Shown here: one piece after another, positions 16,424 through 25,441 of the stretch
Numbering within the stretch: the first letter of the stretch is position 1
Layout of the letters: every line of letters begins with the position of its first letter
Assembly: GCA_023387985.1 (NCBI GenBank)
Contig: JAEWHC010000009.1
Location: 992,001 to 1,056,000 of the forward strand
Reading direction: 5' to 3'
Source: Bacteroidota bacterium
Lineage (GTDB): Bacteria > Bacteroidota > Bacteroidia > Chitinophagales > Chitinophagaceae
Length of the DNA: 64,000 nt
Program-made: the position numbers and the translations under genes
The notes under the pieces: model-generated
Databases searched by the model: none
Seen by the model: the letters and a program-made list of their open reading frames with translations, nothing else
Told to the model about the DNA's origin: nothing

Positions 16424-17719
16424 ATGAATATTTACGATAAACTCTTAAACAAAGAAGAAAAACTGGCAGTGATTGGATTGGGCTATGTTGGTTTGCCCAT
16501 TGCCCTTGAATTTGCAAAGAAAATATCGGTAATCGGCTTCGATATTAACGAAGAGCGCGTAGAAATGATGCGCAAAGGTGTGGATCCAAGTAAAGAATTG
16601 GAAAAGGAATCTTTTGAAAACACCGATATTGAATTCAGTACGGATCTTGAAGTTTTGAAACAAGCAAAATTCTTTATTGTTGCAGTGCCAACTCCTGTAG
16701 ATGAGCATAACGTCCCGGATCTTACACCGGTACTGAAAGCCAGTGAAACCATGGGAAGAGTGATAAAGCGGGGAGATTATGTGGTTTATGAAAGCACAGT
16801 TTATCCGGGTTGCACCGAGGAAGATTGCCTTCCTGTTATTGAAAAGATAAGTGGATTAAAAGGGGTAGATGATTTTAAGCTGGGCTATTCTCCGGAAAGA
16901 ATTAACCCGGGCGATAAAATACATACCCTTACCACGATTGTTAAAGTAGTTAGTGGATGCGATGAAGAAAGTCTGGATGTAATTGCCAAAGTCTATGAAA
17001 TGGTTGTGGATGCTGGTGTGCACCGTGCATCATCCATAAAAGTTGCCGAGGCTGCGAAGATTATTGAAAATACCCAACGCGACATCAACATTGCCCTTAT
17101 GAACGAATTGTCCATCATTTTCGATAGGATGGGCATAAATACTTTTGAAGTATTGGAAGCCGCAGGTACCAAATGGAATTTTCTCAAATTTTACCCGGGA
17201 CTTGTTGGCGGTCATTGTATTGGAGTTGATCCATATTACCTCACCTATAAAGCGAACTCCCTGGGATATTCATCCAAAGTTATATTAAGCGGAAGAATGA
17301 TTAATGATGGAATGGGTGCCTATGTTGCCAAGAAAGTTGCCATGCACATCATCAGGAATAATGGCAACCTCAAAGAATCCAGGGTATTGGTTATGGGTGC
17401 AACTTTTAAAGAAGATGTAAGCGATATCCGTAACAGTAAAGTAGCTGATGTAGTCAACGAAATTATGGAATACGGAATTCCGGTAGAGGTAGTTGACCCC
17501 CATGCTGACAGCAACGAAGTTCAGCACGAATACGGATTCTCCCTTGCCCCGGAAGCTACAGGTAAGTATGATGCCATTGTAGTGGCAGTGAGCCATAAAG
17601 ACTATAAAGAACTTCCTGCAAGTTTCTTTCTGGAACATACAAAAGCACATGCAATGATCGCAGATTTGAAAGGTTTTTTAAAAGGAAAAATTTCAGAGCG
17701 TAAATACTGGAGCTTGTAA
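16424..17719 (+). CDS. UDP-N-acetylhexosamine 6-dehydrogenase (WbpA/TviB type)
   Basis: This second NAD-dependent UDP-sugar dehydrogenase differs from the ugd product. The 431-residue protein has VIGLGYVGLPIALEFAKK near residue 16, VAVPTPVDEHNVPDL, YESTVYPGCTEEDCLPVIE, GYSPERINPGDKIHTL and the active-site segment GLVGGHCIGVDPYYL with Cys265. The SPERINPGDK and GGHCIGVDPYYL signatures mark the branch that oxidises UDP-GlcNAc or UDP-GalNAc to uronic acids for O antigen or capsule. It lies 14 bp after the decarboxylase gene. GlcNAc versus GalNAc cannot be decided from the sequence. Confidence 0.93.
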   Translation: MNIYDKLLNKEEKLAVIGLGYVGLPIALEFAKKISVIGFDINEERVEMMRKGVDPSKELEKESFENTDIEFSTDLEVLKQAKFFIVAVPTPVDEHNVPDLTPVLKASETMGRVIKRGDYVVYESTVYPGCTEEDCLPVIEKISGLKGVDDFKLGYSPERINPGDKIHTLTTIVKVVSGCDEESLDVIAKVYEMVVDAGVHRASSIKVAEAAKIIENTQRDINIALMNELSIIFDRMGINTFEVLEAAGTKWNFLKFYPGLVGGHCIGVDPYYLTYKANSLGYSSKVILSGRMINDGMGAYVAKKVAMHIIRNNGNLKESRVLVMGATFKEDVSDIRNSKVADVVNEIMEYGIPVEVVDPHADSNEVQHEYGFSLAPEATGKYDAIVVAVSHKDYKELPASFFLEHTKAHAMIADLKGFLKGKISERKYWSL

Positions 17720-17728
17720 TTCTAAGCT

Positions 17729-18592
17729 ATGAAGATCTTGGTGACGGGCAGTAATGGGCAACTTGGCAATTGTTTGAAGACGTTGAGTGCTCAGCATACG
17801 GCCCACCAGTTTGTTTTCATGGACCGTGATGGTTTTTCACTTACAGATCCTGTAATGATGGATAAGGTACTTGAAGCTGAAATGCCGGCAATTGTTTTTA
17901 ACTGCGCTGCCTATACCGCGGTGGATAAGGCTGAACACGAAGCAGAAATGGCTTTTGCCGTAAACGCGTCAGGCCCCGGGCAGCTTGCTTATCTGTGCAA
18001 TCAAAAAAATATCCGGTTAATCCACATAAGTACAGATTATGTATTTGACGGGCTATCCAAAAAGCCCTATACCGAAGAAGATCAGGCAAATCCAATAGGT
18101 GTTTATGGCAAATCCAAATTACTGGGAGAACAAAATGTTTTACAATCAAATCCAGAAGCGCTAATTATTAGAACCAGTTGGGTTTTTAGCCCGTTTGGAA
18201 AGAATTTCGTAAAAACAATGATCAACCTGATGCATAGCAGGGATTCTATTTCCGTTGTAAACGATCAATATGGCCGCCCAACCTATGCTATGGATCTTGG
18301 TGCGGCATTAATCAATATCGCGGAAAAAAAGGCATGGCTTCCCGGAGTATATCATTTTTGCAATGCGGGATCGATAACCTGGTTTGAGTTCGCTGGTGAA
18401 ATTGCCCGACAGATCCATTCAAAATGTGCCATCAGGCCGATTTCCACCGCGGAATTTCCAACTCCTGCAAAAAGGCCTGCGTATAGTGTGTTGAATACAG
18501 AGAAGATTTCTGAAACCTTTGACTTGGATTTACCGGGTTGGAAGGATGGTTTGGTGGATTGTATTGAACGGATAAATTCCATAAAAAATTAG
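17729..18592 (+). CDS. rfbD: dTDP-4-dehydrorhamnose reductase-like protein
   Basis: RmlD/RfbD reduces dTDP-4-keto-L-rhamnose to dTDP-L-rhamnose with NAD(P)H. The 287-residue protein has VTGSNGQLGNCL at the N-terminus, CAAYTAVDKAEHE, ISTDYVFDGLSKKPYTEED and the catalytic pair in YGKSKLLGE. Length fits the family. rmlA, rmlB and rmlC are not in the window, so either they lie elsewhere or this enzyme reduces another 4-keto sugar. The stop overlaps the stop of the convergent downstream gene in a shared TTAG. Confidence 0.92.
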   Translation: MKILVTGSNGQLGNCLKTLSAQHTAHQFVFMDRDGFSLTDPVMMDKVLEAEMPAIVFNCAAYTAVDKAEHEAEMAFAVNASGPGQLAYLCNQKNIRLIHISTDYVFDGLSKKPYTEEDQANPIGVYGKSKLLGEQNVLQSNPEALIIRTSWVFSPFGKNFVKTMINLMHSRDSISVVNDQYGRPTYAMDLGAALINIAEKKAWLPGVYHFCNAGSITWFEFAGEIARQIHSKCAIRPISTAEFPTPAKRPAYSVLNTEKISETFDLDLPGWKDGLVDCIERINSIKN

Positions 18593-19908
18593 CGCTGGTA
18601 TTCTCTTTCTACCTCAAAATTTAATTCTTGGTGCGCCTTTTCCGGACAAGTCCATTGGATGGCTTCTGCAACTCCATACCGCAATACAGGTATTCCTTGA
18701 TAGGAAAGCGGCAACACGTCAATATGAATGGGATTTTGCGTGGAATTGCAGATTGCGGTAAGTGTACTTTTGGCCAAATTTCCCGCTTTCCGGTAATCCA
18801 GACCACTGCGCGTAAACAGAAAACTGAAATAAAGAAACAGCACAAAGAAGCTAAGCTCAAGACTGATTTTGTTTTTGAAAAGCAATACCAGCGTATAAAT
18901 TATCCAACAGCAAAAAAACAAAGAAGGCAGGTACAGGAAACGATCTGAAGCATAACCGCTTGAACTGATGCCCAGAGAAATAAATGGCAACAAAGAAATC
19001 TGCCAGCTCAAAAGAAAAAATAACCAGAAGCGGTTGATCCGTTTTTTATGGTAGAGAAGTATGGAGATTAACAGCAATACAATTGCTCCTGCCGATCCAA
19101 TTAGAATAAAAGAAATGGTACTGGATTGAAAATTTGTAAATGTTCTTAGGCTGAGTTTGACATGATTCAGCGTTAGTTTAACAAAATCCAAATTGAACAG
19201 GTTTTTAGCTTCATAAGGATTCAATATTTCTGAAATCAACATCAGGCGTAATGGCATATAGAGTATCAATATGGCCAATAAAATTATTACTACTTTGAAA
19301 TGGTGATTTTTCCATTTAAGCTCTTTTTTTGGTAGCCAAATCGCAAAAAAAGCATAGACCGGAAGGAACCAGATCTGCTCGTAAGTAAAAAGACCGGCTA
19401 TAAAAAGGACAAATGTTCCCCAGTAGGCCAATTTATTTTGATTAGAAAACGTGAAGCAAACCCAGGTTAATAAAAAGGTGAGCGTGCTCAATGAGACGCT
19501 TCTGCCAATTATCCAAAACAACCCCTCGCTATGAAAGGGGTAAACCAGAAAAAGCATAGCCACAGCGATCCCTGCAAAGCGAGATAATTTTATTCCGAAA
19601 AATTTTCCTGTTTGTTCAAAAAATAACGGTATCAGTAAACCATTCAATAGGTGAATAACCAGGTTTGTAAGATGATAACCTGCCGGATTTTTATCTGAAA
19701 ATAATGAGTCAATCCAAATGGAAAAATCACCAATATGACGCGCTGAATTATTTTGACCGAAATTTTTTTTTGCTGATTGCGGGATATGGATAAAATCATC
19801 ATTAAGGAAAAAAAGGTCGCCCGGCCAGGCTAAAATAACAACAAATACAATGACAATAGCCATTGTAAACACATAAGTATTGAATTGTATGTTTTTTCCC
19901 CTTAACAT
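18589..19908 (-). CDS. Polytopic membrane protein, GT-C glycosyltransferase-like
   Basis: The 439-residue protein has about ten hydrophobic segments. Near residue 35 it carries FFLNDDFIHIPQSA, an acidic DD pair in the first external loop as in GT-C enzymes, followed by NPAGYHLTNLVIHLLNGLL, the pattern seen in PMT/GT39-related and TMTC-like proteins. The tail after the last membrane segment is short (about 60 residues). It follows the nucleotide-sugar operon but on the opposite strand, so a role in sugar transfer to an outer-surface glycan is plausible but inferred. Acceptor and donor unknown. Confidence 0.65.
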   Translation of the reverse strand: MLRGKNIQFNTYVFTMAIVIVFVVILAWPGDLFFLNDDFIHIPQSAKKNFGQNNSARHIGDFSIWIDSLFSDKNPAGYHLTNLVIHLLNGLLIPLFFEQTGKFFGIKLSRFAGIAVAMLFLVYPFHSEGLFWIIGRSVSLSTLTFLLTWVCFTFSNQNKLAYWGTFVLFIAGLFTYEQIWFLPVYAFFAIWLPKKELKWKNHHFKVVIILLAILILYMPLRLMLISEILNPYEAKNLFNLDFVKLTLNHVKLSLRTFTNFQSSTISFILIGSAGAIVLLLISILLYHKKRINRFWLFFLLSWQISLLPFISLGISSSGYASDRFLYLPSLFFCCWIIYTLVLLFKNKISLELSFFVLFLYFSFLFTRSGLDYRKAGNLAKSTLTAICNSTQNPIHIDVLPLSYQGIPVLRYGVAEAIQWTCPEKAHQELNFEVEREYQR

Positions 19909-19924
19909 CTCTGAATATCGAATG

Positions 19925-19932
19925 CAAAGCTA
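19925..19932 (-). promoter_or_regulatory. Consensus -7 box TAGCTTTG for the GT-C-like gene
   Basis: On the minus strand this matches TAnnTTTG in full and lies 16 bp before the ATG at 19908. The nearest upstream TTG is 16 bp away, slightly short of the usual spacing. Confidence 0.5.
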
Positions 19933-20029
19933 TGTAACACAATCAATTCAATGATTTTTTGCTTTGTGCAATCTTCGTAAGCTGATGTAATAGCGGAATT
20001 CACTATTTTTCCGCCTTATTTTTTAACTG

Positions 20030-21487
20030 ATGGATAAGCAGGCTACTCCGCATTTTAAGCAGTCACTGGGTTTGATCGATGGTACATTAATCGTGATCGG
20101 CTCTATGATCGGATCCGGGATCTTTATCGTAAGCGCTGACATGTCGCGCAATGTGGGTGGTGCCGGATGGTTAATCGCTGTGTGGTTGATTACGGGTTTT
20201 ATGACGATTACCGCAGCAGTAAGCTACGGAGAACTGGGTGGCATGTTTCCAAAAGCGGGAGGCCAGTATGTCTATTTAAAAGAGGCGTACAATCCTTTTG
20301 TCGCTTTCCTTTATGGCTGGGGCTTATTCGCGGTTATACAGACAGCCACCATTGCTGCTGTAGCCATCGCTTTTGCAAAATTTACCGGCTATGTATGGCA
20401 TTCCGTAGGTGAGGAAGTATTGATCTTGGCCATCGGAACTTTTAAAATTTCGGCTGCCCAGCTATTGGCCATCGCCAGCATTGTATTGCTTACCTGGCTA
20501 AATACAAAAGGCATCAAAGAAGGTAAGATGATTCAGCGTGTTTTTACGGGAGCCAAATTACTAAGCCTTTTCGGCCTGATTATTCTGGGTTTATTCCTGA
20601 TTAAACCCGATGTATGGCAGGCAAACTGGGGAGAAGATGCCTGGAAAATCGGCAGGGGTACACATGAAAATGGAAGTTGGCAGATAATTCCCTATGCAGG
20701 GATGGGCGCAATTCTCGGAGGGATTGCTGCGGCAATGGTCGGTAGTGTTTTTGCCAGCGATGCCTGGAACAATGTAACATTTGTGGCAGGTGAAATGAAA
20801 AATCCAAGCCGCAATATTGGACTCAGTTTGTTTTTTGGAACGCTTACGGTTACCATCATTTATGTAATGGCCAACCTTATGTACACCGGGGTGCTGACCA
20901 TGCAGGAAATTGGAACGGCCAGGAATGAAAGAGTGGCTGTTGCAGCTGCGGAATCAATTTTCAGCGATATCGGTCCGATTATCATTGCCATCATGATTAT
21001 GATATCCACCTTCGGGTGCAATAACGGACTGATTCTGGCCGGGTCAAGGGTTTTTCATACCATGGCAAAAGATGGATTGTTTTTTCGCGAAGCGGGAAAG
21101 CTCAACCAAAACGCAGTGCCTGCATGGGCCCTTTGGTCACAAGCTATTGTGGCTTCTATACTTTGCCTGAGTGGAAAATACGGCGACCTGCTGGACATGA
21201 TCTCTTTTGTGGTGGTATTGTTTTATGTGCTTACCATTGCCGGCATTTTTATCCTGCGAAAGAAAGCACCACATCACGAGCGTCCTTATAAAGCTTTCGG
21301 ATACCCGGTACTTCCTCTCATTTATATCATTATGGGCCTTAGTTTTTGTATCCTGCTCCTCATATACAGACCAGGATACACCTGGCCTGGATTTTTGATC
21401 ACTGCCATCGGTATCCCGCTGTATTTTATCGCGAAGAAAACATTTAGAGCAAAACCCGATGTGGAAACAGAAAGCGAAAGGCGTTAA
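20030..21487 (+). CDS. APC-family amino acid permease
   Basis: This 485-residue transporter has about 12 membrane segments. The first contains LIVIGSMIGSGIF, the conserved GSGIF substrate-binding turn of the amino acid-polyamine-organocation superfamily, and ELGGMFPKAGGQYVYLKEAY follows in segment 3, a highly conserved APC motif. Later segments include VFASDAWNNVTFVAGEMKNPSRNIG, another APC landmark. The closest general resemblance is to the LAT/serine-threonine exchanger-like bacterial permeases. Substrate not determined. It stands alone, 31 bp upstream of the heptose kinase gene. Confidence 0.9.
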   Translation: MDKQATPHFKQSLGLIDGTLIVIGSMIGSGIFIVSADMSRNVGGAGWLIAVWLITGFMTITAAVSYGELGGMFPKAGGQYVYLKEAYNPFVAFLYGWGLFAVIQTATIAAVAIAFAKFTGYVWHSVGEEVLILAIGTFKISAAQLLAIASIVLLTWLNTKGIKEGKMIQRVFTGAKLLSLFGLIILGLFLIKPDVWQANWGEDAWKIGRGTHENGSWQIIPYAGMGAILGGIAAAMVGSVFASDAWNNVTFVAGEMKNPSRNIGLSLFFGTLTVTIIYVMANLMYTGVLTMQEIGTARNERVAVAAAESIFSDIGPIIIAIMIMISTFGCNNGLILAGSRVFHTMAKDGLFFREAGKLNQNAVPAWALWSQAIVASILCLSGKYGDLLDMISFVVVLFYVLTIAGIFILRKKAPHHERPYKAFGYPVLPLIYIIMGLSFCILLLIYRPGYTWPGFLITAIGIPLYFIAKKTFRAKPDVETESERR

Positions 21488-21518
21488 GGTGTGTAGTATT
21501 AACTTTACGGTTTAAGCT

Positions 21519-22502
21519 ATGGATTTCCAGGAATTATTTTCTTCCTTCAGGCAGGTTAAAGCAGCCGTTTTGGGTGACTTTATGCTGGATACCTACTGGT
21601 TTGGGTCTACTACCCGTATTTCTCCGGAAGCACCGGTGCCGGTTGTTGAAGTTTCGGAAAATGAATACAAAATTGGAGGAGCAGGCAATGTGGCTTTGAA
21701 CCTGAGCCGGCTTGGTGTGCAGGTTTCCGTATTCGGAATGACCGGAAATGATGCCGATGCGCAAATATTATTGCAGCTTCTGGAAAAAGAAGACATCAAT
21801 ACAGTGGGCATGCACATGTCTGAAGAACGCGTTACCACCAATAAGATCAGGATCATCAGCCGTTACCAGCATTTGCTGAGACTGGACAGGGAAAATACGC
21901 ATTATCTTAAACCAGAAGAAGAAAGCATATTCATTGAAGAGCTCTTAAATTCATGGAAGAAAATTCAGCCGGATCTGGTTATCTTCGAAGATTATAACAA
22001 AGGTTTTTTGAGTCCTGCACTCATTGAGGCGATTACGTTTTTTTGCACGAAAAACCATATTCCTCTTGCTGTTGATCCTAAGCGCAGACACTTTTTTGCT
22101 TATGAAGGATGCACCATTTTTAAGCCCAACTGGAAAGAAGTGACTGAAGCATTGAATATTCCGGATGCCGCTGTTGAAATGACCACATTGATCCGGTTCC
22201 ATCATCAACTGCAGGCTAAGCTGAGGCATTCAATCTCTTTGATCACTCTTGGCGACAAAGGCATCTTTTGCGGACAGGGCGATGAAACCCGCATTTACCC
22301 GGCACATCTCCGTCAGATTGCTGATGTGAGCGGAGCCGGTGATACGGTTGTTGCTGTTGCCGGCCTGGTTTATGCTGTTTCAGGTGACGCGTGGCTGGCC
22401 GCCGAAATGGCGAATATTGCAGGTGGTCTCGTTTGTGAAGAAGTGGGTACGGTTCCGCTTAACGCTGAACGATTTAAGCAGGAATGCATGGAATTGCTTT
22501 AA
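21519..22502 (+). CDS. rfaE1: D-glycero-beta-D-manno-heptose-7-phosphate kinase
   Basis: This PfkB-family kinase forms heptose-1,7-bisphosphate for ADP-heptose, a precursor of the LPS inner core. The 327-residue protein has the substrate block ISPEAPVPVVEV, GGAGNVALNLSRLG near residue 50, and the C-terminal PfkB signature DVSGAGDTVVAVAG with the catalytic aspartate. The nucleotidyltransferase half found in bifunctional HldE is absent, so this is the split (HldA/RfaE1) form. A possible -7 sequence TAACTTTA lies just upstream. Confidence 0.93.
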   Translation: MDFQELFSSFRQVKAAVLGDFMLDTYWFGSTTRISPEAPVPVVEVSENEYKIGGAGNVALNLSRLGVQVSVFGMTGNDADAQILLQLLEKEDINTVGMHMSEERVTTNKIRIISRYQHLLRLDRENTHYLKPEEESIFIEELLNSWKKIQPDLVIFEDYNKGFLSPALIEAITFFCTKNHIPLAVDPKRRHFFAYEGCTIFKPNWKEVTEALNIPDAAVEMTTLIRFHHQLQAKLRHSISLITLGDKGIFCGQGDETRIYPAHLRQIADVSGAGDTVVAVAGLVYAVSGDAWLAAEMANIAGGLVCEEVGTVPLNAERFKQECMELL

Positions 22503-22523
22503 GCAATCCAGGTTGTAAATTTG
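22494..22523 (+). promoter_or_regulatory. TTG-N19-TAAATTTG promoter, 5 bp before the ATG
   Basis: TTG at 22494-22496, within the last codons of rfaE1, is followed after 19 bp by TAAATTTG at 22516-22523, a full match to the Bacteroidota -33/-7 arrangement. Five bases separate it from the ATG at 22529, so the mRNA would be leaderless or nearly so. Confidence 0.65.
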
Positions 22524-22528
22524 GTGAT

Positions 22529-23476
22529 ATGTATGAATTTTCTTTAGCCATTCATGGTGGCGCAGGAACCATCCTTGCAGGGCATTCAACTCCTGAGCTG
22601 GAAGCGGCTTATAAAAAGGCGCTCCAGAATGCACTTGATGCTGGCCGGGAAATACTTGCGGACGGTGGCAGTGCTCAACAAGCTGTAGTGGCCGCTGTAG
22701 TGAGCCTGGAGGATTGTCCGCTTTTTAATGCAGGAAAAGGAAGTGTATTTACCAAAGAAGGCAAACATGAAATGGATGCTTCCATCATGCGGGGCTATGA
22801 CCGTGCAGCCGGCTCCTGTTGCGGGGTTGCTTTTGTACAGAATCCGGTATTACTTGCCGAAGCAATCATGGAAAAATCGGACCATGTAATGCTTTCTCAT
22901 GAAGGCGCTTTACGGTTTGCGCTGGACAAGGGTTTGGCTATAAAGCCCGACGAATATTTCTTTACGCGTTTCCGTTTCGATCAGTGGGCGAGCATCCGCG
23001 ATGAGGATACCGTTACTTTGGATCATAACTTATCGCCATTCGACCGTTTACTCCGCGAAAAAAAATTCGGTACAGTTGGTGCGGTAGCAAAAGACCGGTA
23101 TGGCAATGTTGCCGCCGCAACAAGCACGGGTGGTATGACCAACAAACGCTATAACCGCATTGGTGACAGCCCGGTGATTGGGAGTGGCTGCTATGCCAGC
23201 AATCAAACTTGCGCCATAAGTTGTACCGGCCATGGCGAATATTTTCTTCGCGCCGTTGCAGCTTACGACGTAAGCTGCCTGATGGAATATGCCGGCCTGA
23301 GCCTTGAACAGGCTATGCAAAAAGTAGTGCTGGAGAAACTTAAGCCCATAGGCGGGGAAGGCGGTATGATTGGGGTGAATTCCAAAGGGGAGATCAGTTT
23401 GGTTTTTAACTCCGCCGGTATGTACCGTGGTTTTGCATTAAGTTCAGGTGAAACCGGCGTAGCCATCTACGCCTAA
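22529..23476 (+). CDS. Isoaspartyl peptidase/L-asparaginase (Ntn hydrolase)
   Basis: The plant-type asparaginase family hydrolyses isoaspartyl dipeptides and L-asparagine after self-cleavage into two chains. The 315-residue precursor begins FSLAIHGGAGTI and has PLFNAGKGSVFT and EMDASIM. The cleavage site is Gly181-Thr182 in KFGTVGAVAKDRYGN, where Thr182 becomes the N-terminal nucleophile; ATSTGGMTNKRYNRIGDSP follows with substrate-binding residues. I chose the ATG at 22529, just after the promoter; an upstream ATG at 22484 overlaps rfaE1 and adds 15 unconserved residues. No signal peptide is seen. Confidence 0.93.
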   Translation: MYEFSLAIHGGAGTILAGHSTPELEAAYKKALQNALDAGREILADGGSAQQAVVAAVVSLEDCPLFNAGKGSVFTKEGKHEMDASIMRGYDRAAGSCCGVAFVQNPVLLAEAIMEKSDHVMLSHEGALRFALDKGLAIKPDEYFFTRFRFDQWASIRDEDTVTLDHNLSPFDRLLREKKFGTVGAVAKDRYGNVAAATSTGGMTNKRYNRIGDSPVIGSGCYASNQTCAISCTGHGEYFLRAVAAYDVSCLMEYAGLSLEQAMQKVVLEKLKPIGGEGGMIGVNSKGEISLVFNSAGMYRGFALSSGETGVAIYA

Positions 23477-23562
23477 ATAAATGACATGAGCTGCAATATT
23501 AATTTTAAGATTTCGTTTACTTCTTTGGCTAAACAGGCCGCTATGCATGGCTGTGGATATGG

Positions 23563-23593
23563 TTGCGAACAAGATGTTTGCCATGTATATTTG
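23563..23593 (+). promoter_or_regulatory. TTG-N20-TATATTTG promoter of porV
   Basis: TTG at 23563-23565 and a full-consensus TATATTTG at 23586-23593 are 20 bp apart, the ideal Bacteroidota spacing. Transcription would begin near 23600, giving a leader of about 35 nt. Confidence 0.7.
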
Positions 23594-23635
23594 CCAAATT
23601 GTTCATTAAAATAGATAAAACTGTATTCTCACACC

Positions 23636-24832
23636 ATGGGAACCAACTCCCGGAAAACTAAAATGCATTGCATGAATTGGATTAAATCCCTGTCGCTGCT
23701 TGTGGGCATTGCTTTGGCAACACAAGTTTATGCGCAACCCCGAAGCGTAGTTACAACTTCAGTTCCGTTTCTTCGTATCAGCCCCGATGCCCGTTCAGGA
23801 GGTATGGGTGATGTAGGCATTGCTACCAGGCCAGATGCAAGTTCGACATTCTGGAATATCGGGAAAGCCGCATTTAACGAAGACCAGGCAGGTATTAATC
23901 TTACCTATACACCATGGATGAAAGATATTGGCGTTTCAGATGTTTATCTGATTGCCGCCTCCGGCTATTACAAACTCGACGAAGAATCTGCCATTACCGG
24001 ATCGTTGCGGTATTTTAACCTGGGAACCATCCAGTTTACCGGTTTCGATGGAAATGCCATCAGTACCGGAAAACCCACAGAGTTTGGCATTGATGTAGGC
24101 TATAGCCGTAAACTTAATCTCAATTGGGGTATTGGGGCTAACCTGCGTTACATAAACAGTAACCTTACACGGGGTTATGCTGGAACAAGTGGCGTTCCGT
24201 ATAAAGCCGGAACAACCATGGCCGGAGATATTGGAGCGTTTTACGACGGAACAAATGACCTTGGGGGCGGCATCCGCTTCGGAGTGGTTTTGGCAAACCT
24301 TGGCGGTAAAGTTGGGTATACCAACAACGCCCAGCAAAAGGATTATATTCCAGCCAACCTCGGCGTTGGCTTTACGTATACCGCCGCAATGGATGAGCAA
24401 AACAAGATCACTTTTGGTATTGATGCCAACAAGCTGATTGTACCAACTCCTCCGGATATTGAAAACCCGGATCTTACCGATGAACAAAAAGATATCCTCA
24501 TCGCTGATTACCGGAGCCAGCCGGTGATGAAATCCTGGTTTTCTTCTTTTAATGATGCCCCGGGAGGCTTTTCCGAAGAACTGAAAGAAATTCATGTGGG
24601 TTTGGGTGCTGAATACAGTTATGCCGACCTGTTTTTTGCCCGTGCAGGATATTTTTACGAAAACAAGGATAAGGGCAACCGCAAGTTTGCGACTTTTGGC
24701 CTTGGTCTGAAATTCAACTCCATGGGAATTAATTTTTCTTATCTTGTTCCATCAGGAACCGGAACAAACCGCAATCCGCTGAGCAATACCCTGCGTTTCA
24801 GCCTGATTTTCGATTTCCCTTACGCCAACTGA
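23636..24832 (+). CDS. porV: T9SS outer-membrane protein PorV
   Basis: PorV (LptO) is an outer-membrane beta-barrel that receives T9SS cargo from the translocon and delivers it to the sortase PorU. The 398-residue protein has a signal peptide (SLLVGIALATQVYAQ) and the conserved N-terminal block TSVPFLRISPDARSGGMGDVGIAT, which identifies the family. Repeating amphipathic strands with aromatic girdles and a terminal aromatic-containing strand (LRFSLIFDFPY) indicate a FadL-like barrel. Downstream in-frame ATGs at 23663 and 23672 are alternative starts nearer the signal peptide. It stands alone between a promoter and a strong terminator; other por genes are not in the window. Confidence 0.92.
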   Translation: MGTNSRKTKMHCMNWIKSLSLLVGIALATQVYAQPRSVVTTSVPFLRISPDARSGGMGDVGIATRPDASSTFWNIGKAAFNEDQAGINLTYTPWMKDIGVSDVYLIAASGYYKLDEESAITGSLRYFNLGTIQFTGFDGNAISTGKPTEFGIDVGYSRKLNLNWGIGANLRYINSNLTRGYAGTSGVPYKAGTTMAGDIGAFYDGTNDLGGGIRFGVVLANLGGKVGYTNNAQQKDYIPANLGVGFTYTAAMDEQNKITFGIDANKLIVPTPPDIENPDLTDEQKDILIADYRSQPVMKSWFSSFNDAPGGFSEELKEIHVGLGAEYSYADLFFARAGYFYENKDKGNRKFATFGLGLKFNSMGINFSYLVPSGTGTNRNPLSNTLRFSLIFDFPYAN

Positions 24833-24863
24833 GCGCTTTAAAGCATCCCCAAATAATGTATTC

Positions 24864-24900
24864 AATGTGGCGAAGGGGTTACCTTCGCCACATTGTTTTT
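24864..24900 (+). terminator. Strong Rho-independent terminator of porV
   Basis: A perfect 13-bp stem (AATGTGGCGAAGG with its complement) closes a 5-nt GGTTA loop and ends in GTTTTT. It lies 32 bp after the stop. Confidence 0.92.
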
Positions 24901-24958
24901 AAGCTTAAGGGAAGGTTCCTTGAAAGATCATTTTTGCAAACTGAAAACCAGGAAAATT

Positions 24959-25441
24959 ATGTACAGGATCGGACTTGGAATTGATTACCATCAATTGGTT
25001 GAAGGAAAAGAATTGTGGCTTGGAGGAATTTTTATACCCTCGGAAAAGGGCGCTATCGGCCATAGCGATGCCGATGTGCTTTTGCACGCAATTTGTGATG
25101 CCATGCTTGGGGCTTTGGCCCTGGGAGATATTGGTAAACATTTTCCAAATAATGACCCGGCTTATAAAGGTATCGATAGTAAAAAGCTTCTTGAAGCCAC
25201 AACAGGCATTGTCAAACAAAAGGGATATATAGTTGTGAATGTGGACGCGACATTGATACTGGAAGAACCCAAAATCCGTCCTTATGTAGATGAAATGCGG
25301 GAAACAATTGCCCGGGTAATTGGATGCACACCCAATGACATCAGCATAAAAGCAACAACTGCAGAAACCATGGGATTTGTAGGCCGGAAAGAGGGATTGC
25401 AGGCTTCTGCAGTTGCATTACTCACCAAAAAACAGGATTAA
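24959..25441 (+). CDS. ispF: 2-C-methyl-D-erythritol 2,4-cyclodiphosphate synthase
   Basis: IspF cyclises CDP-methylerythritol 2-phosphate in the MEP isoprenoid pathway. With the ATG at 24959 the protein is 160 residues, the family length. The metal ligands are visible as the DYH motif (Asp9, His11) in RIGLGIDYHQL and the histidine in GHSDADVLLHAICDAMLGA; DIGKHFPNNDP and KATTAETMGFVGRKEG are also diagnostic. dut begins at the base after the stop, so the two are cotranscribed. Confidence 0.96.
   Translation: MYRIGLGIDYHQLVEGKELWLGGIFIPSEKGAIGHSDADVLLHAICDAMLGALALGDIGKHFPNNDPAYKGIDSKKLLEATTGIVKQKGYIVVNVDATLILEEPKIRPYVDEMRETIARVIGCTPNDISIKATTAETMGFVGRKEGLQASAVALLTKKQD

Noticed and set aside
23936..24595. 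A 219-residue frame antisense to porV
   Set aside because: It overlaps a beta-barrel gene with its own promoter and terminator and shows no family motif.
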